The notes under the pieces: generated by a model
What the model saw: the letters and a program-made list of their open reading frames with translations, nothing else
Database searches by the model: none
What the model was told of the DNA's origin: nothing
From: Hippopus hippopus
Lineage: Eukaryota > Mollusca > Bivalvia > Cardiida > Cardiidae
Assembly (NCBI GenBank): GCA_946811185.2
Contig: OX328107.1
Location: 14,535,565-14,599,564, forward strand
DNA: 64,000 nucleotides
Reading direction: 5' to 3'
Part shown: positions 42,768 through 53,844 of the stretch, one piece after another
Position numbering within the stretch: position 1 is the first letter of the stretch
Layout: each line of letters opens with the position of its first letter
Position numbers and translations under genes: made by a program

Positions 42768-42876
42768 CCTTCAGCCGACAGTGGGAAATTCAGTTGCTGA
42801 TCAGAGATTATTAGGGTAGAATACGCAGTATTCTTTTTATATTTCAAACAGAGTCAATCTTTTATTCAACTTTATC

Positions 42877-43053
42877 ATGCCACCCAAGGCAGGAAGGGGC
42901 AAAGGGAAGAGGCTGTCTTGTAACAGCAGGACTCAGAAGCGGAAAGCAGATGAAACTCAGGATTTAGAGGTCCAAAAAGGCAGCACTGCAATGCTGCTGC
43001 CTTCTTTTTCCTGGTTGTCTCATCATCAAAGTATGCCATTCTGCTGGAAATGA
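42877..43053 (+). CDS. short basic protein of the Harbinger-like element
   Basis: 58 codons. The first 35 residues are strongly basic (MPPKAGRGKGKR, then TQKRKADET), as in the N-termini of nuclear DNA-binding proteins. From residue 36 the sequence changes to an unrelated GSTAMLLPSFSWL end. It looks like the start of a longer gene cut short by an internal deletion. Harbinger elements often carry a Myb/SANT-type accessory gene; whether this is one cannot be told from so short a piece. Confidence 0.4.
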   Translation: MPPKAGRGKGKRLSCNSRTQKRKADETQDLEVQKGSTAMLLPSFSWLSHHQSMPFCWK

Positions 43054-43671
43054 ATTATGATTAATTGTGATTGAAGCTTTGGAACATTTGCTCAGGACTG
43101 ACTGAGGAAAAAGCTGGCCTTTTATATATCCACATTTCTATGACACATGTGAAACGCTTTAGCTACTCAAATTCGGCTGTCTTCGCCCACACCGTGGTCC
43201 CATCTCGATGTCATCGTGCTATAATACGATGGCTACACGGCGGCATTGCGAGGACTTCACGTAGTCGTGTTGCCTTCCTAAGACAATCGGGCGGCTTCTT
43301 ACTTCCTTCGTATTATCTTTGTGAGGCGAAAAATGCCCGATGGCACCGATGACACACGAAGTAAAGAAGAAAATCACACGATTTGACAAGATGCCCTCAC
43401 GATGTCATTACGAACGACAAAATGGACACATGAATTCAACACGAAAATGAACCTTCGCAAGGTCTTTCGGCAATTTTTTGACATGCCAAAGATTTTGTCA
43501 CCGCTCACGAAGTTTCTGCCGGAGCCTGAGGAACTCAACCGGCGGTCATACGATGGCTTAAGATACCCTCACGAATGGCCCGATGTTTTTACGATCTGAT
43601 GCGAATTTGAACATTTCATTTATCGTGTGTCCATCTGGTATCAATTTCGGGACAGTGTGACGTCTGCATAA

Positions 43672-44189
43672 GCGACAGGTTGCTTATCACCGTGACTGTC
43701 GTTGCCGTTGCTAATCGATTTACATGAGCGCCGCCATATTTAAAGTAACTGGCAGTATTTCAAAATGGAATCACTCGTTATACAGGCGAGGTGAGATACA
43801 GAAAGGGAATTGGCCAAGTTGCCACTCTATAGCTTATACCACAACGAGGCAGTTGCCAATATGCTTTGTATATTAATGGTGTCCGATGATCGAACAATGA
43901 AAATTTCCGTATACTGTTCTCGACCAACTGAGTTTGAGAGGCCTTTGATCTTACACACGTTTTATACAAGATTTTAAGATGTAGTCCTGAGCATCACAAT
44001 TTTATTCCTGCCTGCTATTCCAAAAACACGGCCTGCTGGACACGAACTTACCTGTCAATTCAACTACCAAAACCCGTTACAGTGGTAATGCTGAGAGTCG
44101 ATTTATTTTAAGAATTAAAATCAAATACATGTAATTACATTGCAGCCTCTTTGGAACTATTTTTATCTCGAACGCACAGTAAGTAGGTC
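43672..44189. other. unassigned
   Basis: GAGCGCCGCCATATTTAAAG (43729) is shared with 16862. No gene recognised. Confidence 0.45.
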
Positions 44190-44405
44190 TCAATTGTGAC
44201 TGACATGTATATTTCGCATATAAATATGTTAATCATTACGCAACGCAAATCCAGTGAAACGGTTATGTGATGAAAATAATCTGACATGTGTTTGATATAA
44301 AACTTTATTAAACCCGCCAAAACCTTGCTTAATCTAGAACATTTTCCTAGACTTGTTTAATAAAAAATTAGATCTATCTCAAACGCAAACTCATGTCAGA
44401 TCCAA
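44190..44405 (+). repeat. Rep-F copy (3' part)
   Basis: CTGACATGTGTTTGATATAA, AAACCCGCCAAAACCTTGCT, GACTTGTTTAATAAAA and ATGTCAGATCC. Confidence 0.6.
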
Positions 44406-44689
44406 CATAGATCTATTATAACAGGCCGAGATTTCTTCAGAATGCTTCAAACCCAACTGTTTATCTATGTGGAAATACTCCAACACTTAGAACCGGCTGA
44501 TCTCGGTTCATATTTTCGGAGCCATCCTTATACAGAAGTTATGGCAAATGACAACAAGCATTCTTAAAAATTCATTTTGCACGGCAGTACGCCCGGCAGA
44601 ACATATGTTGTAGATCTTCTTCATTGAAATACAGAATTCAGTAAACAGACTTTTGACGAACTTGTTAGAACATGTTTAATTTGCTTCTG
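44406..44689. other. unassigned
   Basis: Nothing recognised. Confidence 0.4.
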
Positions 44690-44871
44690 CGAAAAGTTTA
44701 GGTCAAGATCAGACTTCACAGAACGTGCAGTCTGATCTTGGACATACACGGTCCGCTTCTTTGTTACATATTCTTGCCATAACAACCTTGAAATAGCAAT
44801 AGATCTAGATTGACCCTTTTTTTACCGCACTGCAAGGGCAATTTCATTTGTCAGCGTTCTAACGTTTAACA
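44690..44871 (+). repeat. MITE-B
   Basis: Hairpin GGTCAAGATCAGACTTCACA / GTGCAGTCTGATCTTGGACA, then CCTTGAAATAGCAATAG. The right end is eroded. Confidence 0.75.
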
Positions 44872-45412
44872 CGTTACCAAACAATTCCAAGTTTTAATGA
44901 GCCTGACATGGAAAGTTTTTTTTCCCACAGTGTTTTCTAAATTTTCTGGGCAAATTCCATCATTTAAACTACATTTGACTAGTCGTCTGCAAATAGTTTC
45001 AATCTGGATAAGTTTGAACATTTGTCTTCTGGCAAGTACAAGAGGGTGGCATGCTTGTAAAAACCGGCCATGATTTACTAATACCCATTATTACCTTGTC
45101 CTCCTGTCACTCCTTTTGTTTGTTTATGTATCGAGTCGAGTGGTTTGACCCTTGACCCGCCCTTGTGACATTTATCTAACCCCTTACCAAACAATCTAGT
45201 GTTAACGATCCTTTAGAAGAAATATTTTGAAAACATTGTTGAAAAGTGCAAAAAGGCTGGTAACCAGTATTTTTCACTTTTCAACAATGTTTTCTATGTA
45301 ACTAAAGTCAGACATTATATTATAAGCTTATTTTTGATTCGTCGTCAGCAAATGTTTTCAATCAGGTCACATCTCGCATTTATAACTTTGTCGTCTGGTA
45401 AAGAGTTTAAAA
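44872..45412 (+). repeat. two MITE-C copies
   Basis: 44872-45035 lacks the hairpin core. 45175-45412 is full length, with hairpin AAAGGCTGGTAACCAGTATT and end TTTGTCGTCTGGTAAAGAG. Confidence 0.78.
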
Positions 45413-45462
45413 AAATTCAGATTACAAATCTTTGATACACAATCAAAACCCTGAGGATGTTA

Positions 45463-45778
45463 GTCCAGCCCGGTAACTTAGTCGATAAGGTACAGGGCTT
45501 GAAGCCCAAGGGTCACTGGTTCAATTTCCAGCGCGGCAAATACTTTCAGCGGATAAATGATAACCATTGTGACATGATTCATTCCTCTCTCATCGCAGAA
45601 CAGTTTTTCAACTGTTTTTTTACAATGTAAGAAAGCAGCCAGTGGCTTGGAAAAACATATGTGAGGCACTGATGAACAGATATTCCAGGAACGCGTGTAT
45701 AGGTGCGCTGGTCGCTGCAATATAAGTGAGATAAATTTAAAACGATGTTTAACCACGTATAAACATAATACAAACAAA
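45463..45778 (+). repeat. tRNA-derived SINE, full length
   Basis: Head: GCCCGGTAACTTAGTCGATA with box B-like TGGTTCAATTTCC (45510). Body: GAAAGCAGCCAGTGGCTTGG and GGTGCGCTGGTCGCTGCAAT. The tail ends ACGATGTTTAACCACGTATAAAC. The same subfamily as 5664-5945. Confidence 0.8.
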
Positions 45779-46017
45779 AGTTGTGTTCTTCTTCAAAACA
45801 TTACGTGGAAAATGATCATTTAGTTCATTAGTTCGAAATAACTTCCGTCACAGTAAACACCCCCCACCCCCTGCTGTTTGTCCGTCTTTCACTTTCGTTT
45901 TATGCCAGTCTGTTTGTCTGTCGATCACATCCACCGGCCTACAACCTACACTTCTGTCTGTATGTCTGTCCTTCCACCGTGACCGAATTCTGTAACATGC
46001 CAGAGAGGAAAGGTGAT

Positions 46018-46238
46018 GTTAAATTCTTATCCTGCTAAATAACTTATATTACGAAACTTTCAAGCCCATGGTAAAAACCTGAATAATGCTACTTCAAACG
46101 TACTGTTTCGAAAGAAAAAAAAATCTTCTTATCGGACAGTGTAGATCCAAGATCAGACTGCACGTTCTGTGCAGTCTGATCTTGATCTACAATGTCCCCA
46201 TAAGGTCAGTGAGCAGCACTTAGTAGCCTAAGCGTTAA
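46018..46238 (-). repeat. MITE-B, full length
   Basis: Starts TTAAATTCTTATCCTGC. Perfect hairpin arms GATCAGACTGCACGTTCTGT / GCAGTCTGATCTTGATC; ends TAGCCTAAGCGTTAA. Confidence 0.86.
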
Positions 46239-46483
46239 TAAACCGTAGCCTAATGTATCGACAAGGCAAGGGTTTGTACGCATCGTATGAGTTCACAGTT
46301 ACGTCGAATTGAATTCCTAAGGGAATTCACACTATATGGTAGATCACACGTAATTAACTTGCGGGTATCGATGGATATCGACGGGCATCAAAAATTAAGA
46401 TAGTGATAATTTTGTATTTTATGATCATAACGGCTTGCTGAAAATAGAGGTAAGAAAATTATAATATGTATAGATTTACATTT

Positions 46484-46726
46484 GAGTCATGTTCTGTGAG
46501 AACGAGTGTTTAATGCATCTGCAAAAAGTATCGACCCAGATCAGCCTGTGCACTCCGCACAGTCCGTTGACCTGTGTCGAAACTTTTCGCCTTTGGTACA
46601 TTTTCTGCATGTCCAAGGACCATTCTACCTCCAGGTTCAGCCGGTTGTTTGACAAAATGGATCCATGATTATGTGATGACTTGCTTGTATAGTACATTAG
46701 ATCCCCTTTTGTCAGAGTACGGCTGT
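46484..46726 (+). repeat. MITE-A copy 4
   Basis: GAGTCATGTTCTGTGAGAAC on the left; the right end is shortened (CCCCTTTTGTCAGAGTACGG). Central AGCCTGTGCACTCCGCACAG. Confidence 0.75.
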
Positions 46727-46849
46727 TTTACCTTTTGCCATTCCAGAATCCATGTTTACCTACTATTCTAGATAGCATCAGTTATAGTTTAAACATATTT
46801 ATTTTACATCGACTGAGAAACAAGCTTTTACAACTTTCTCTCGATTCTG

Positions 46850-47000
46850 CTTCCTGGGAACTACAACAGTACTCTCTCCGAATGTGTGGGCCAATGAACA
46901 AATCCCCAAAGTTGACAGCCGCTCCGGAGTCTCGAACTCGAGATCTTATGGTTACGAGGCCGACTTTCTACCTCACAACCACGGACACCACACCACCGTG
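46850..47000 (-). repeat. tRNA-derived SINE, distinct subfamily
   Basis: - strand head with GTGGTTGTGAGGTAGAAAGT as box A region and GAGTTCGAGACTCC as box B. The body resembles none of the other SINEs in the window. Confidence 0.62.
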
Positions 47001-47013
47001 TGGCATCATTTAA

Positions 47014-47160
47014 AGCATTCTTAATAGAATTCTAAGTAGTATTCTAAGATTGTTTCTAAATTCACAAAGTAACACAATTTCTGATTGACTGAAACAGTTG
47101 GTTAGCCAAAAAGCAATTGGATTACTTTGAAATGTAGAACATTCTTGAGAACTGCATTTT
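47014..47160. repeat. MITE-D, middle part
   Basis: TTCTTAATAGAATTCTAAGT, AACACAATTTCTGATTGACT and ATTCTTGAGAACTGC. Confidence 0.55.
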
Positions 47161-47269
47161 GAAACGGATGCTTGCTTGTTACAGGTGTGTTTCAATATGT
47201 TTGCCTTTTCTGGTAACTGACCAGAACTGCTTGTTTGGTACAGGTTTTTTGTTTAATAGAGATGGCAAA

Positions 47270-49080
47270 CAAGACATGTTGAGCGCGACTCAAGAACCTT
47301 TTGCTGACAGTGTATCGACAGTGTATTAGACTGCACAGAATGTGCAGTCTGATCTTGATTCTACACTGTCCGATCAGAAATCACCCCCCCCAAAAAAAAA
47401 AAAAAAAAACTATGAAATAGCAACATTTTGGTTTTTAGACTAGCTATAGGCATCCAGATTGACTCAGATGCAAAGTAAACAAAAAACCCCACAGTTGCCA
47501 AATACTGCCTCACAGAAAAATAATTCTTTCTATTAGCAGTCTTAGTTCTGTTATATATGACAATTTTGACAAAAACCACAAAATCTCTAGCCTCCCGATT
47601 TGAACATGTCTACTTAAAAAGTAATAGACTGAACAATATGGCATTGATAAGGTACAAGATGTTTGCTTATATGTAAATTAAGTGACCGATGCAAATCAGG
47701 CTCATACACATACATTCATGTATTCCTGCAACACAGTAACATTATCAATGAATCTAAAAATAGATACACCTAGGTAATTTGTAGCAAATCCCAGCAACAT
47801 TAACCCTCACCGGACAGAGAACCCTTGTCATTCCTTCAGTCATTCATTATTTAGATCATTGTGTACCGAGAAAATATGTTAAACCGTTATTTTAAGTCTC
47901 TTATATTAACACTTTACCACGCAATCACAAGTTTTAACGAAATTGGGGAAGATGCCCTGTGAAAACATTGCGGGAAAAGGAGAAAATGCTGGCAACCAGC
48001 ATTTCCTGCTTTTCCCACATTGCTTTCTGCCCTTTTAGAATCAATTACCTTTATAGTCTGGAACAGCTTTGAGTTTGGACGAGTGAACATTTTTCCTTTT
48101 GTAAAGAGTTAAACAGTTTATTACACAATTACATCTTGTGCTATTGATTAACTATATAATCCAGTCCAGTTTAAGTTTAATCCTTAATCTGATAAAAAAA
48201 ATGAAACTTTCAAGCTGATGGTAAAAACCTGAATATTGCTTTTGCAAAGTTATATTTTGGAGAAAAAAAATATAGCCTTATCGGACAGTGTGAATCCAAG
48301 ACCAGACTGCAGTATGTGCAGTCTGATCTTAATTTACACTGTCCATCTGTCAGTTCGTCTGTCCGAACATATATCTTCTAAAATCCTTTTTGAAAATTAA
48401 TGAAACTTTGTACATAATTATGATATAATCATTTCATTTGATGCTGTGTCATGGAAAAAGGGGACTTGATGTATATTTCCTTTATGAACCAATATCTCTT
48501 TAACTAGATCTACTGGACAAAATTTTATGAACCTTCATATTTATATTGTTTGTCATAAGCCACAAACAAGCATTATTTGTTTTCATTTAATGAAATGCCA
48601 TGTTATGGAAAAAGGGGTCTTAATGTAAAATTTTGTTATGAGCCAATAACAAAAAGGCCACGTGTACATGCAAAACGCGATACCTCTTGTATGTTTCTGT
48701 TAAAAAAGTCTTTTTCGGAGGGGGATATCATTTCAACGAAATAACTTGTTTTCAATTCAAAGTTAACAAACAAGGTTTTCGTGGTATTACTTATTTTGCC
48801 AAGTTAGTAGTCAAGTGTGTTGGGTAAAATCAATGAATTGAACTGGATCCGGATTGAATTTAATAACCGGAATGAGCCGGTGGAACTGGAATGGACTCAA
48901 ACCTAAATTTTACAATTTTTCTTCAATCTTGTATAAACCAACCAAGTTTTATCTTTACCATAGCCATTTATTTCAGATTCGCTAGTCTGTCAGTACTTTC
49001 AGTACTTTGATTACAATCGGCTTGAAAGTTCCATTTACATCTTCTCTCCTTTTCAGCCAGTTTTCAGTTAGTTTTTAACC
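47270..49080 (+). repeat. MITE-B split by the 1.5-kb block
   Basis: The left part, 47270-47429, runs from TTGAGCGCGACTCAAGAACC through hairpin CTGCACAGAATGTGCAG to ATAGCAACATTTT. The right part, from 49013, resumes with ACAATCGGCTTGAAAGTTCC. In uninterrupted MITE-B copies GGTTTTTAC is directly followed by TATCGGCTTGAAAG, so the empty target site can be read off. Confidence 0.78.
47430..49012 (+). repeat. 1.5-kb TIR-bounded block, copy B
   Basis: Second copy of 40079-41621 in the same orientation. It contains a MITE-C (about 47915-48115) and a MITE-B (about 48178-48350) like copy A, and has an extra GATCATTGTGTACCGAGAAA-containing stretch near 47855. It sits inside another MITE-B with TTTA on the left and TTA on the right. 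Confidence 0.86.
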
Positions 49081-49108
49081 CATTTCATCGTTATTTTATG
49101 AAACAATA

Positions 49109-50127
49109 CTCAGTTCCGTTAATTAGTGTGCACTTAATTTTCTATTATTTCTCGTCGCATGTTTTACTGAAGACCAACAAATTAGGTGTCATACTTTAGT
49201 TCAGAGTCTGTAGAAAATGCCAGGCTAACCAGATTTTGACTAACAGAAAGTTTAAGTTAGGTTTTTGCAGTTTAAATGAAGGTGGTACTACAATCAAAGT
49301 TGCAAAAGTACTCAAAGACTAAGGTAACATTAAGTTAGGTTTTTCTTAAAGTTTTTGTAATTTTTCAATCAATATCTTGTATGGCCACGTCTGCTGTCGA
49401 TACAGGCAATTAATCAACGTCGCATAGACCTTACATAACGTAAAATCAACGCAAGACAAACCTGGTTGTTATACGAGGAAACCTCAATGCACAGGGTTAC
49501 GTCGACCAAGTTTTGCGGCCTGAGGCAGTTCCATTTTTGCAACGACATGGGCCTGCTATACGTATGCATGACAACGCACGTCCTCATGTGGCACGAATCA
49601 GTCATCAGTTTCTGAACAGAAACAATGTTGACGTTCTTCCTTGGCCAGCTTTATCGCCGGTTATGAATCCAATAGAACATGTCTGGGATTACTTAGGGAT
49701 AAAGGTTCGATCACAGCGAAACATCAACAATCTCATGGACTTGGCCACCGCTGTCGTTCAGGACTGGAATAACATTCCTGATGCAATGATTTTACATTAT
49801 ATAAGGTCTATGCGACGTCGAATAATTGCTTGTATCGACAGCAGACGTGGCCATACAAGATATTGATTGAAAAAATTACAAGAACTTTAAGAAAAACCTA
49901 ACTTAATGTTACCTAAGTCTTTGAGTACTTTTGCAACTTTGATTTTAGTACCACCTTCATTTAAACTGCAATAACCTAACTTAAACTTTCTGCTAGTCAA
50001 AATCTGATTAGCCTGGCATTTTCTACAGACTCTGAACTAAAGTATGACACCAGATTTGTTGGTCATCAGTAAAACACGCGACGAGAAATAAAAGAAAATT
50101 AAGTGCACACTTATTTATGGAACTGAG
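49109..50127 (+). mobile_element. Tc1-like derivative with 340-bp inverted ends
   Basis: The ends start CTCAGTTCC (49109) and the complement ends at 50127, with TA at 49107-49108 and 50128-50129. The inverted repeats extend about 340 bp inward (to about 49452 and from about 49784), far longer than in ordinary Tc1 elements. They include the last codons of the transposase gene, so the left arm holds an inverted copy of the gene's 3' end. Only about 330 bp of unique sequence lies between. Confidence 0.88.
49513..49866 (+). pseudogene. Tc1 transposase C-terminal third
   Basis: The frame contains RMHDNARPHVARI (second catalytic Asp), then FLNRNNVDVLPWPALSP and NPIEHVWD (third catalytic residue, Glu). 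It ends with RRIIACIDSRRGHTRY, a normal Tc1 terminus. The DNA-binding domain and the first catalytic Asp are absent. The C-terminal codons from about 49784 are repeated inverted in the left arm. Confidence 0.88.
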
Positions 50128-50129
50128 TA

Positions 50130-50571
50130 TATAACCATTATTGTATCTTCTTTCCAAATGTTGTTTCTGACGCCTGCATGATTGCACAGATTACGACGGA
50201 TAAAAGTGCACTTTATGTCTCGGAAACCTACAAAGCAAGCGTTGTTGTCGCGGTTTTAAATGAGGAGATATCCCTTGAGTTTTTCTATCCCATACACCAT
50301 ATATATTGGTAATTTATCTATGTTTACACAGCTGAGATATTCTACACACTTGCAAGTTGAAACAGCATTATTTCTCTCTAGCTGTTAGGATCTTTAATAT
50401 TTTAGGCTGTCGATCGGACAGCGTGTCCAGTCAGATTGTCGAATTATCTATTAGCTAATTAGTTTGTAAGTTTGTAAGATAGTTTGTTCGTTCTTTCGTG
50501 TATCCAGTTTTCCTTTCATTCGTTCTTTATTTGGTTCTCGGATTAGTAGGGAAACCAGACAGAATCTAGAA
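50130..50571. other. unassigned
   Basis: No gene or known repeat. Confidence 0.5.
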
Positions 50572-50833
50572 GAGCCATGTTCTGATAAAAGGGGGCTTAA
50601 TACATTTCCCTGATGGATTATACCAAGCAAGTCGTCTCATTAGTATGGATCCATAAAATCTATTTGTCTAACAACCGACTAAATCATGATGTAGAACGGT
50701 TCTTGGACATTCAGAAAAATTTGTAAGTAGCAAAAAGTTTCGACCTAGGTCAGCCTGCGCAGTCCGTGCAGGCTGACATGAAACAACACTTTTTGCAGAT
50801 GCATTAAGCCCCCTTTTCACAGAGTATGGCTCA
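50572..50833 (-). repeat. MITE-A copy 5
   Basis: GAGCCATGTTCTGATAAAAG and the complementary right end. Central CAGCCTGCGCAGTCCGTGCAGGCTG hairpin. Confidence 0.86.
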
Positions 50834-50861
50834 GATAATTCTGCAGCATTTATATTATTGC

Positions 50862-51010
50862 AATTGTGGGAGACGTAGGTGAAAGGATAGAGCTGTAAAC
50901 TCTCGTATCAAAATTTCTGGGTTCGAATCCCCATGTTGAGCGGGATCAATCTTTAGGATTAACCACAACACGGCGCTATTACAGGTCAAAGTTCCTAGGA
51001 AGCAATCATC
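50862..51010 (+). repeat. tRNA-derived SINE, second subfamily
   Basis: Head with GGTGAAAGGATAGAGC and box B GGGTTCGAATCCCC (50930). The body matches the - strand copy at 56062-56265 (CCTAGGAAGCAATCATCG). Confidence 0.68.
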
Positions 51011-51079
51011 GAAAGTATCAGAAGATGCAATACCCTCTATAGATCTATGCACCCGCGGTAATAGCCATAAACCCATTCA

Positions 51080-51240
51080 CTTCAATGAAATACGTATAAA
51101 ATGACGTCAAAAATGACTTTACACAATTGTAATATCAAACGTGTATGAGATAAGAAAATTTGTAACGGGTATATTACACTGAAAACAAGGGAGGTCATGT
51201 GATAAATTTATATAATTATGTTGTAAGAACTTGTGTCACC
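51080..51240 (-). repeat. Rep-F copy (5' part)
   Basis: TTACACTGAAAACAAGGGAG and AAATGACGTCAAAAATGAC, in reverse orientation to other copies. Confidence 0.65.
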
Positions 51241-52154
51241 ATCGATGTAAAATAAATAAGTTTAAATGTAAACGCCAAATTTGCGCATTTATTTGTGCCA
51301 TAACGTCAATAAGATACCCTGGCTCATTTTGATAAACCCTTTGGCCATCTAAGCATTAAATGGAGGTTAGTCAGATTTTTCTCATCAGAAAATACATGTA
51401 CTTTAGACATGTTTCAATATCACTTCATTTTGTAAGGCAATGAGTGGCAAACTATCAATATAATAGAAAGAGAAGTACCAGAGAAAAATCTGTTATATGG
51501 TATTTTCTTGATGGCATACACAGCCTTTGGTTGTCTTGGAATTCGTGTCAGAATTTCGCTGAAAAGGCTTGTTGGAATATCACATTATTACTAAAGCGCG
51601 TCAATTATGTAAGATCATTGTTAAATAAGCTCGATGACGTCATTTCTGATCTATTGGAAAATCGCCATCCTGTGAGAAAAACAAAAACCTTTGTTTGAAC
51701 TGATTAACAAAAATAGAGCAAATTATGTTTTTGTTTATTTTCAAACTATGTTTTTTTTTGTCTAAAAGTCTTTTCAACAGCTTTTTGCTATCTTTTTCTG
51801 TATAGTTCCACATAAAAGGGGGAGAGATCATCCCTTAACTGTTTCTGTTATGGAAAAGGAGTAATTATTTATTCAAGGTCGATAATTCAAAGAAAATCAA
51901 ATGCAAAAATTTAACTCGATAAAGTTTCTGCTTGCGTTTCAAATTATGATAACACCAGGTTCACGAGGATGTCATTATAACGAACATAACTGTTACTCCA
52001 TCACCCAGGCCTTACCTTAAACGCGAAAAAAATGCACATTTTTTACTGAACATACATGTACTCGTCAAGTTTCACTACGCTTGTAGAAAAAAAAATTGCA
52101 GTTTAAGCGTTTTATGATTAAGAGAGAGAGAGAGAGAATTGAGAGCAGTCAGTG
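51241..52154. other. unassigned
   Basis: An 84-codon + frame (51444-51698) has no recognised motif. A (GA)n tract lies at 52121-52138. Confidence 0.5.
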
Positions 52155-52695
52155 CCGACGACAATTTGTAATTGACTCAAATGTTGGAATTTATCCGTGG
52201 AATTTGTCTTTTGTATGGAAGGGAAAATTGTTGGAAAAGGAAAAATGCTGGTTAACAGCTTTTTTTCCATATCTTGCATTGTTTTTCAGCAGGTTCCACA
52301 TGGTCGTTAAAACACGGAATTATTTAGTAAAGCGATAGAACGCTAAATTATTATTATTTTTTTTTTTTTTAGGGGGGGGGGGGAGAGTCTGGAATAGTGC
52401 AGTATATATTGCCTTTTTTGTCAGAATAGATTAGAAATTAGCAGACATTGTAGACTGAAGACTGAATGATCTTTGTAGACTGATCTTGGTCTACACCATG
52501 TAAAAGAATTACCTGGGTTCGTAATCTCATTCTAAGTCTAATTCTAGATTTAGAAAGCAACACAACTACTGATTGGCTCAGCCATTTGGTTTATCCAGTC
52601 AGAAGTTGCGTTACTATCCAATTAAAAAAAAAAAACAAAACTTTTAGAATAAGACTAAAATGTTGTGAAGAAAGGTTGGTGAATACGGACCGTGC
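52155..52695. repeat. MITE-C (-), MITE-B fragment, MITE-D
   Basis: 52155-52335 is a - strand MITE-C (hairpin AAATGCTGGTTAACAGCTTT). 52447-52502 is a MITE-B hairpin remnant. 52505-52695 is a MITE-D with an internal ACTGATTGGCTCAGCCATTT and right end GAAAGGTTGGTGAATACGGA. A T/G homopolymer tract lies at 52360-52383. Confidence 0.7.
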
Positions 52696-53844
52696 AGTCG
52701 TACAATGTAGGATAGGGATGAAACCTTTGTTTAGAAACGTTTATCATCAGTAGGCCCTATACACCTGTTTGTTTACAGATATTGAACTATTAAACATCGT
52801 CCTGTCCCGATATTTAAACCCAATTCAGCTCACAAAGTTTCACTTTTTATTTCCCAACCTGAAAAAACTTTCAGGGAAAAAGATCAAATTCGCAAGAAAA
52901 AATACTCAGATGCAAATAAAACATGGGGAATATTTTGGTAGATGAAGAAACTGCTCGCACTCAATGGCAAAGGTAATTTAAAGATCTCACGCAGAAATGA
53001 CAGGATTTATTCAGTTGTGGAAAGGATTTATAGATTTATATAAAGTAAATTTATGTCAGCTTTAAGAAGCTTAAAGATCAGTGACATTATGAATGATAAA
53101 GGAAAATTTAAGGAATGCATAGGAAACATAACTTTTTTTCTCAAGTGCTGATAAACCGAATAATTGATGAATTGGTACTAGAAAAAAAATTAGTTATAAA
53201 TATTAATGAACCATGAGAAGAATGAATATTGATGAGGCGTGAGGGATCAAAATATTCAAACAAATTAGGATGCTCCACAGGGCCTCACAGTAGGAATCTC
53301 GACCTGTATACGTCGGCTATTACTTGTCATATCCTTGTCCGATAGATAGATAGATGATAGAAAGATGGATAGATAGATACATAAATAGAAAGATAGATAG
53401 ATAGATAAATATTTCATATTGATTAGACTGGCAGATCGACTGATAAACCACACAGGTGACCTAAGCATAGATAGATGGATGGATATTGACTAAAATGGTA
53501 GATCAACTGATGAAAAATTGGGAATTGAGGAAAGCATAGGTAGATAGATAGATAGATAGATAGATAGATTTCACATTAACCACTGATAAGGACAGCATAG
53601 GTGACGATAGGTACATGTGTGGGGTAATAAATATTTATGATAATGTTATTCACATTTAATACAGAATAAGTAAAGAGAGACCACATAAGCAGATTACCCA
53701 TCAGACATCTTATCTAACTTATAACGTGTTAACTATTTTTTTTTTCGGTAACTCCGCCTCTTTTGACCGCTGTAGGTACAATCCCATGAAACTCGGAAAA
53801 ATGTGTTATCCTATAGGCTTGACTACAGAAGCGCAGTGAATACA
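52696..53844. other. unassigned, with GATA microsatellites
   Basis: (GATA)n tracts lie at about 53340-53407 and 53535-53570. The isoleucine/tyrosine-rich - strand frame across the first is spurious. No gene recognised. Confidence 0.6.

Larger units (their letters stand above)
42456..43668 (+). mobile_element. Harbinger-like element, apparently non-autonomous
   Basis: The imperfect 45-bp terminal inverted repeats differ at about 8 positions. They read TGCAGGCGTCTCACTGTCTC from 42456 and, as the complement of the right end, TGCAGACGTCACACTGTCCC. TAA lies on both sides (42453-42455, 43669-43671), fitting the 3-bp TWA target sites of PIF/Harbinger. Both subterminal parts are full of ACGATGG / CACGA words in both orientations. 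A TATAAAA at 42761-42767 and an ORF at 42877 follow. No DDE transposase was found, so it would need one in trans. A CACTA-type origin is an alternative because CACTG occurs in the repeat, but TAA flanks argue against it. Confidence 0.68.

Noticed and set aside
16862..43748. Shared GCGCCGCCATATTTAAAGTA at 16862 and 43731 as a conserved promoter element
   Set aside because: Two short matches beside repeats; more likely pieces of an unrecognised repeat.
51444..51698. 84-codon + strand frame
   Set aside because: No motif, no splice context, composition like the surrounding AT-rich sequence.
53265..53468. Tyr/Leu/Ser-rich - strand frame
   Set aside because: Translation of a (GATA)n tract.
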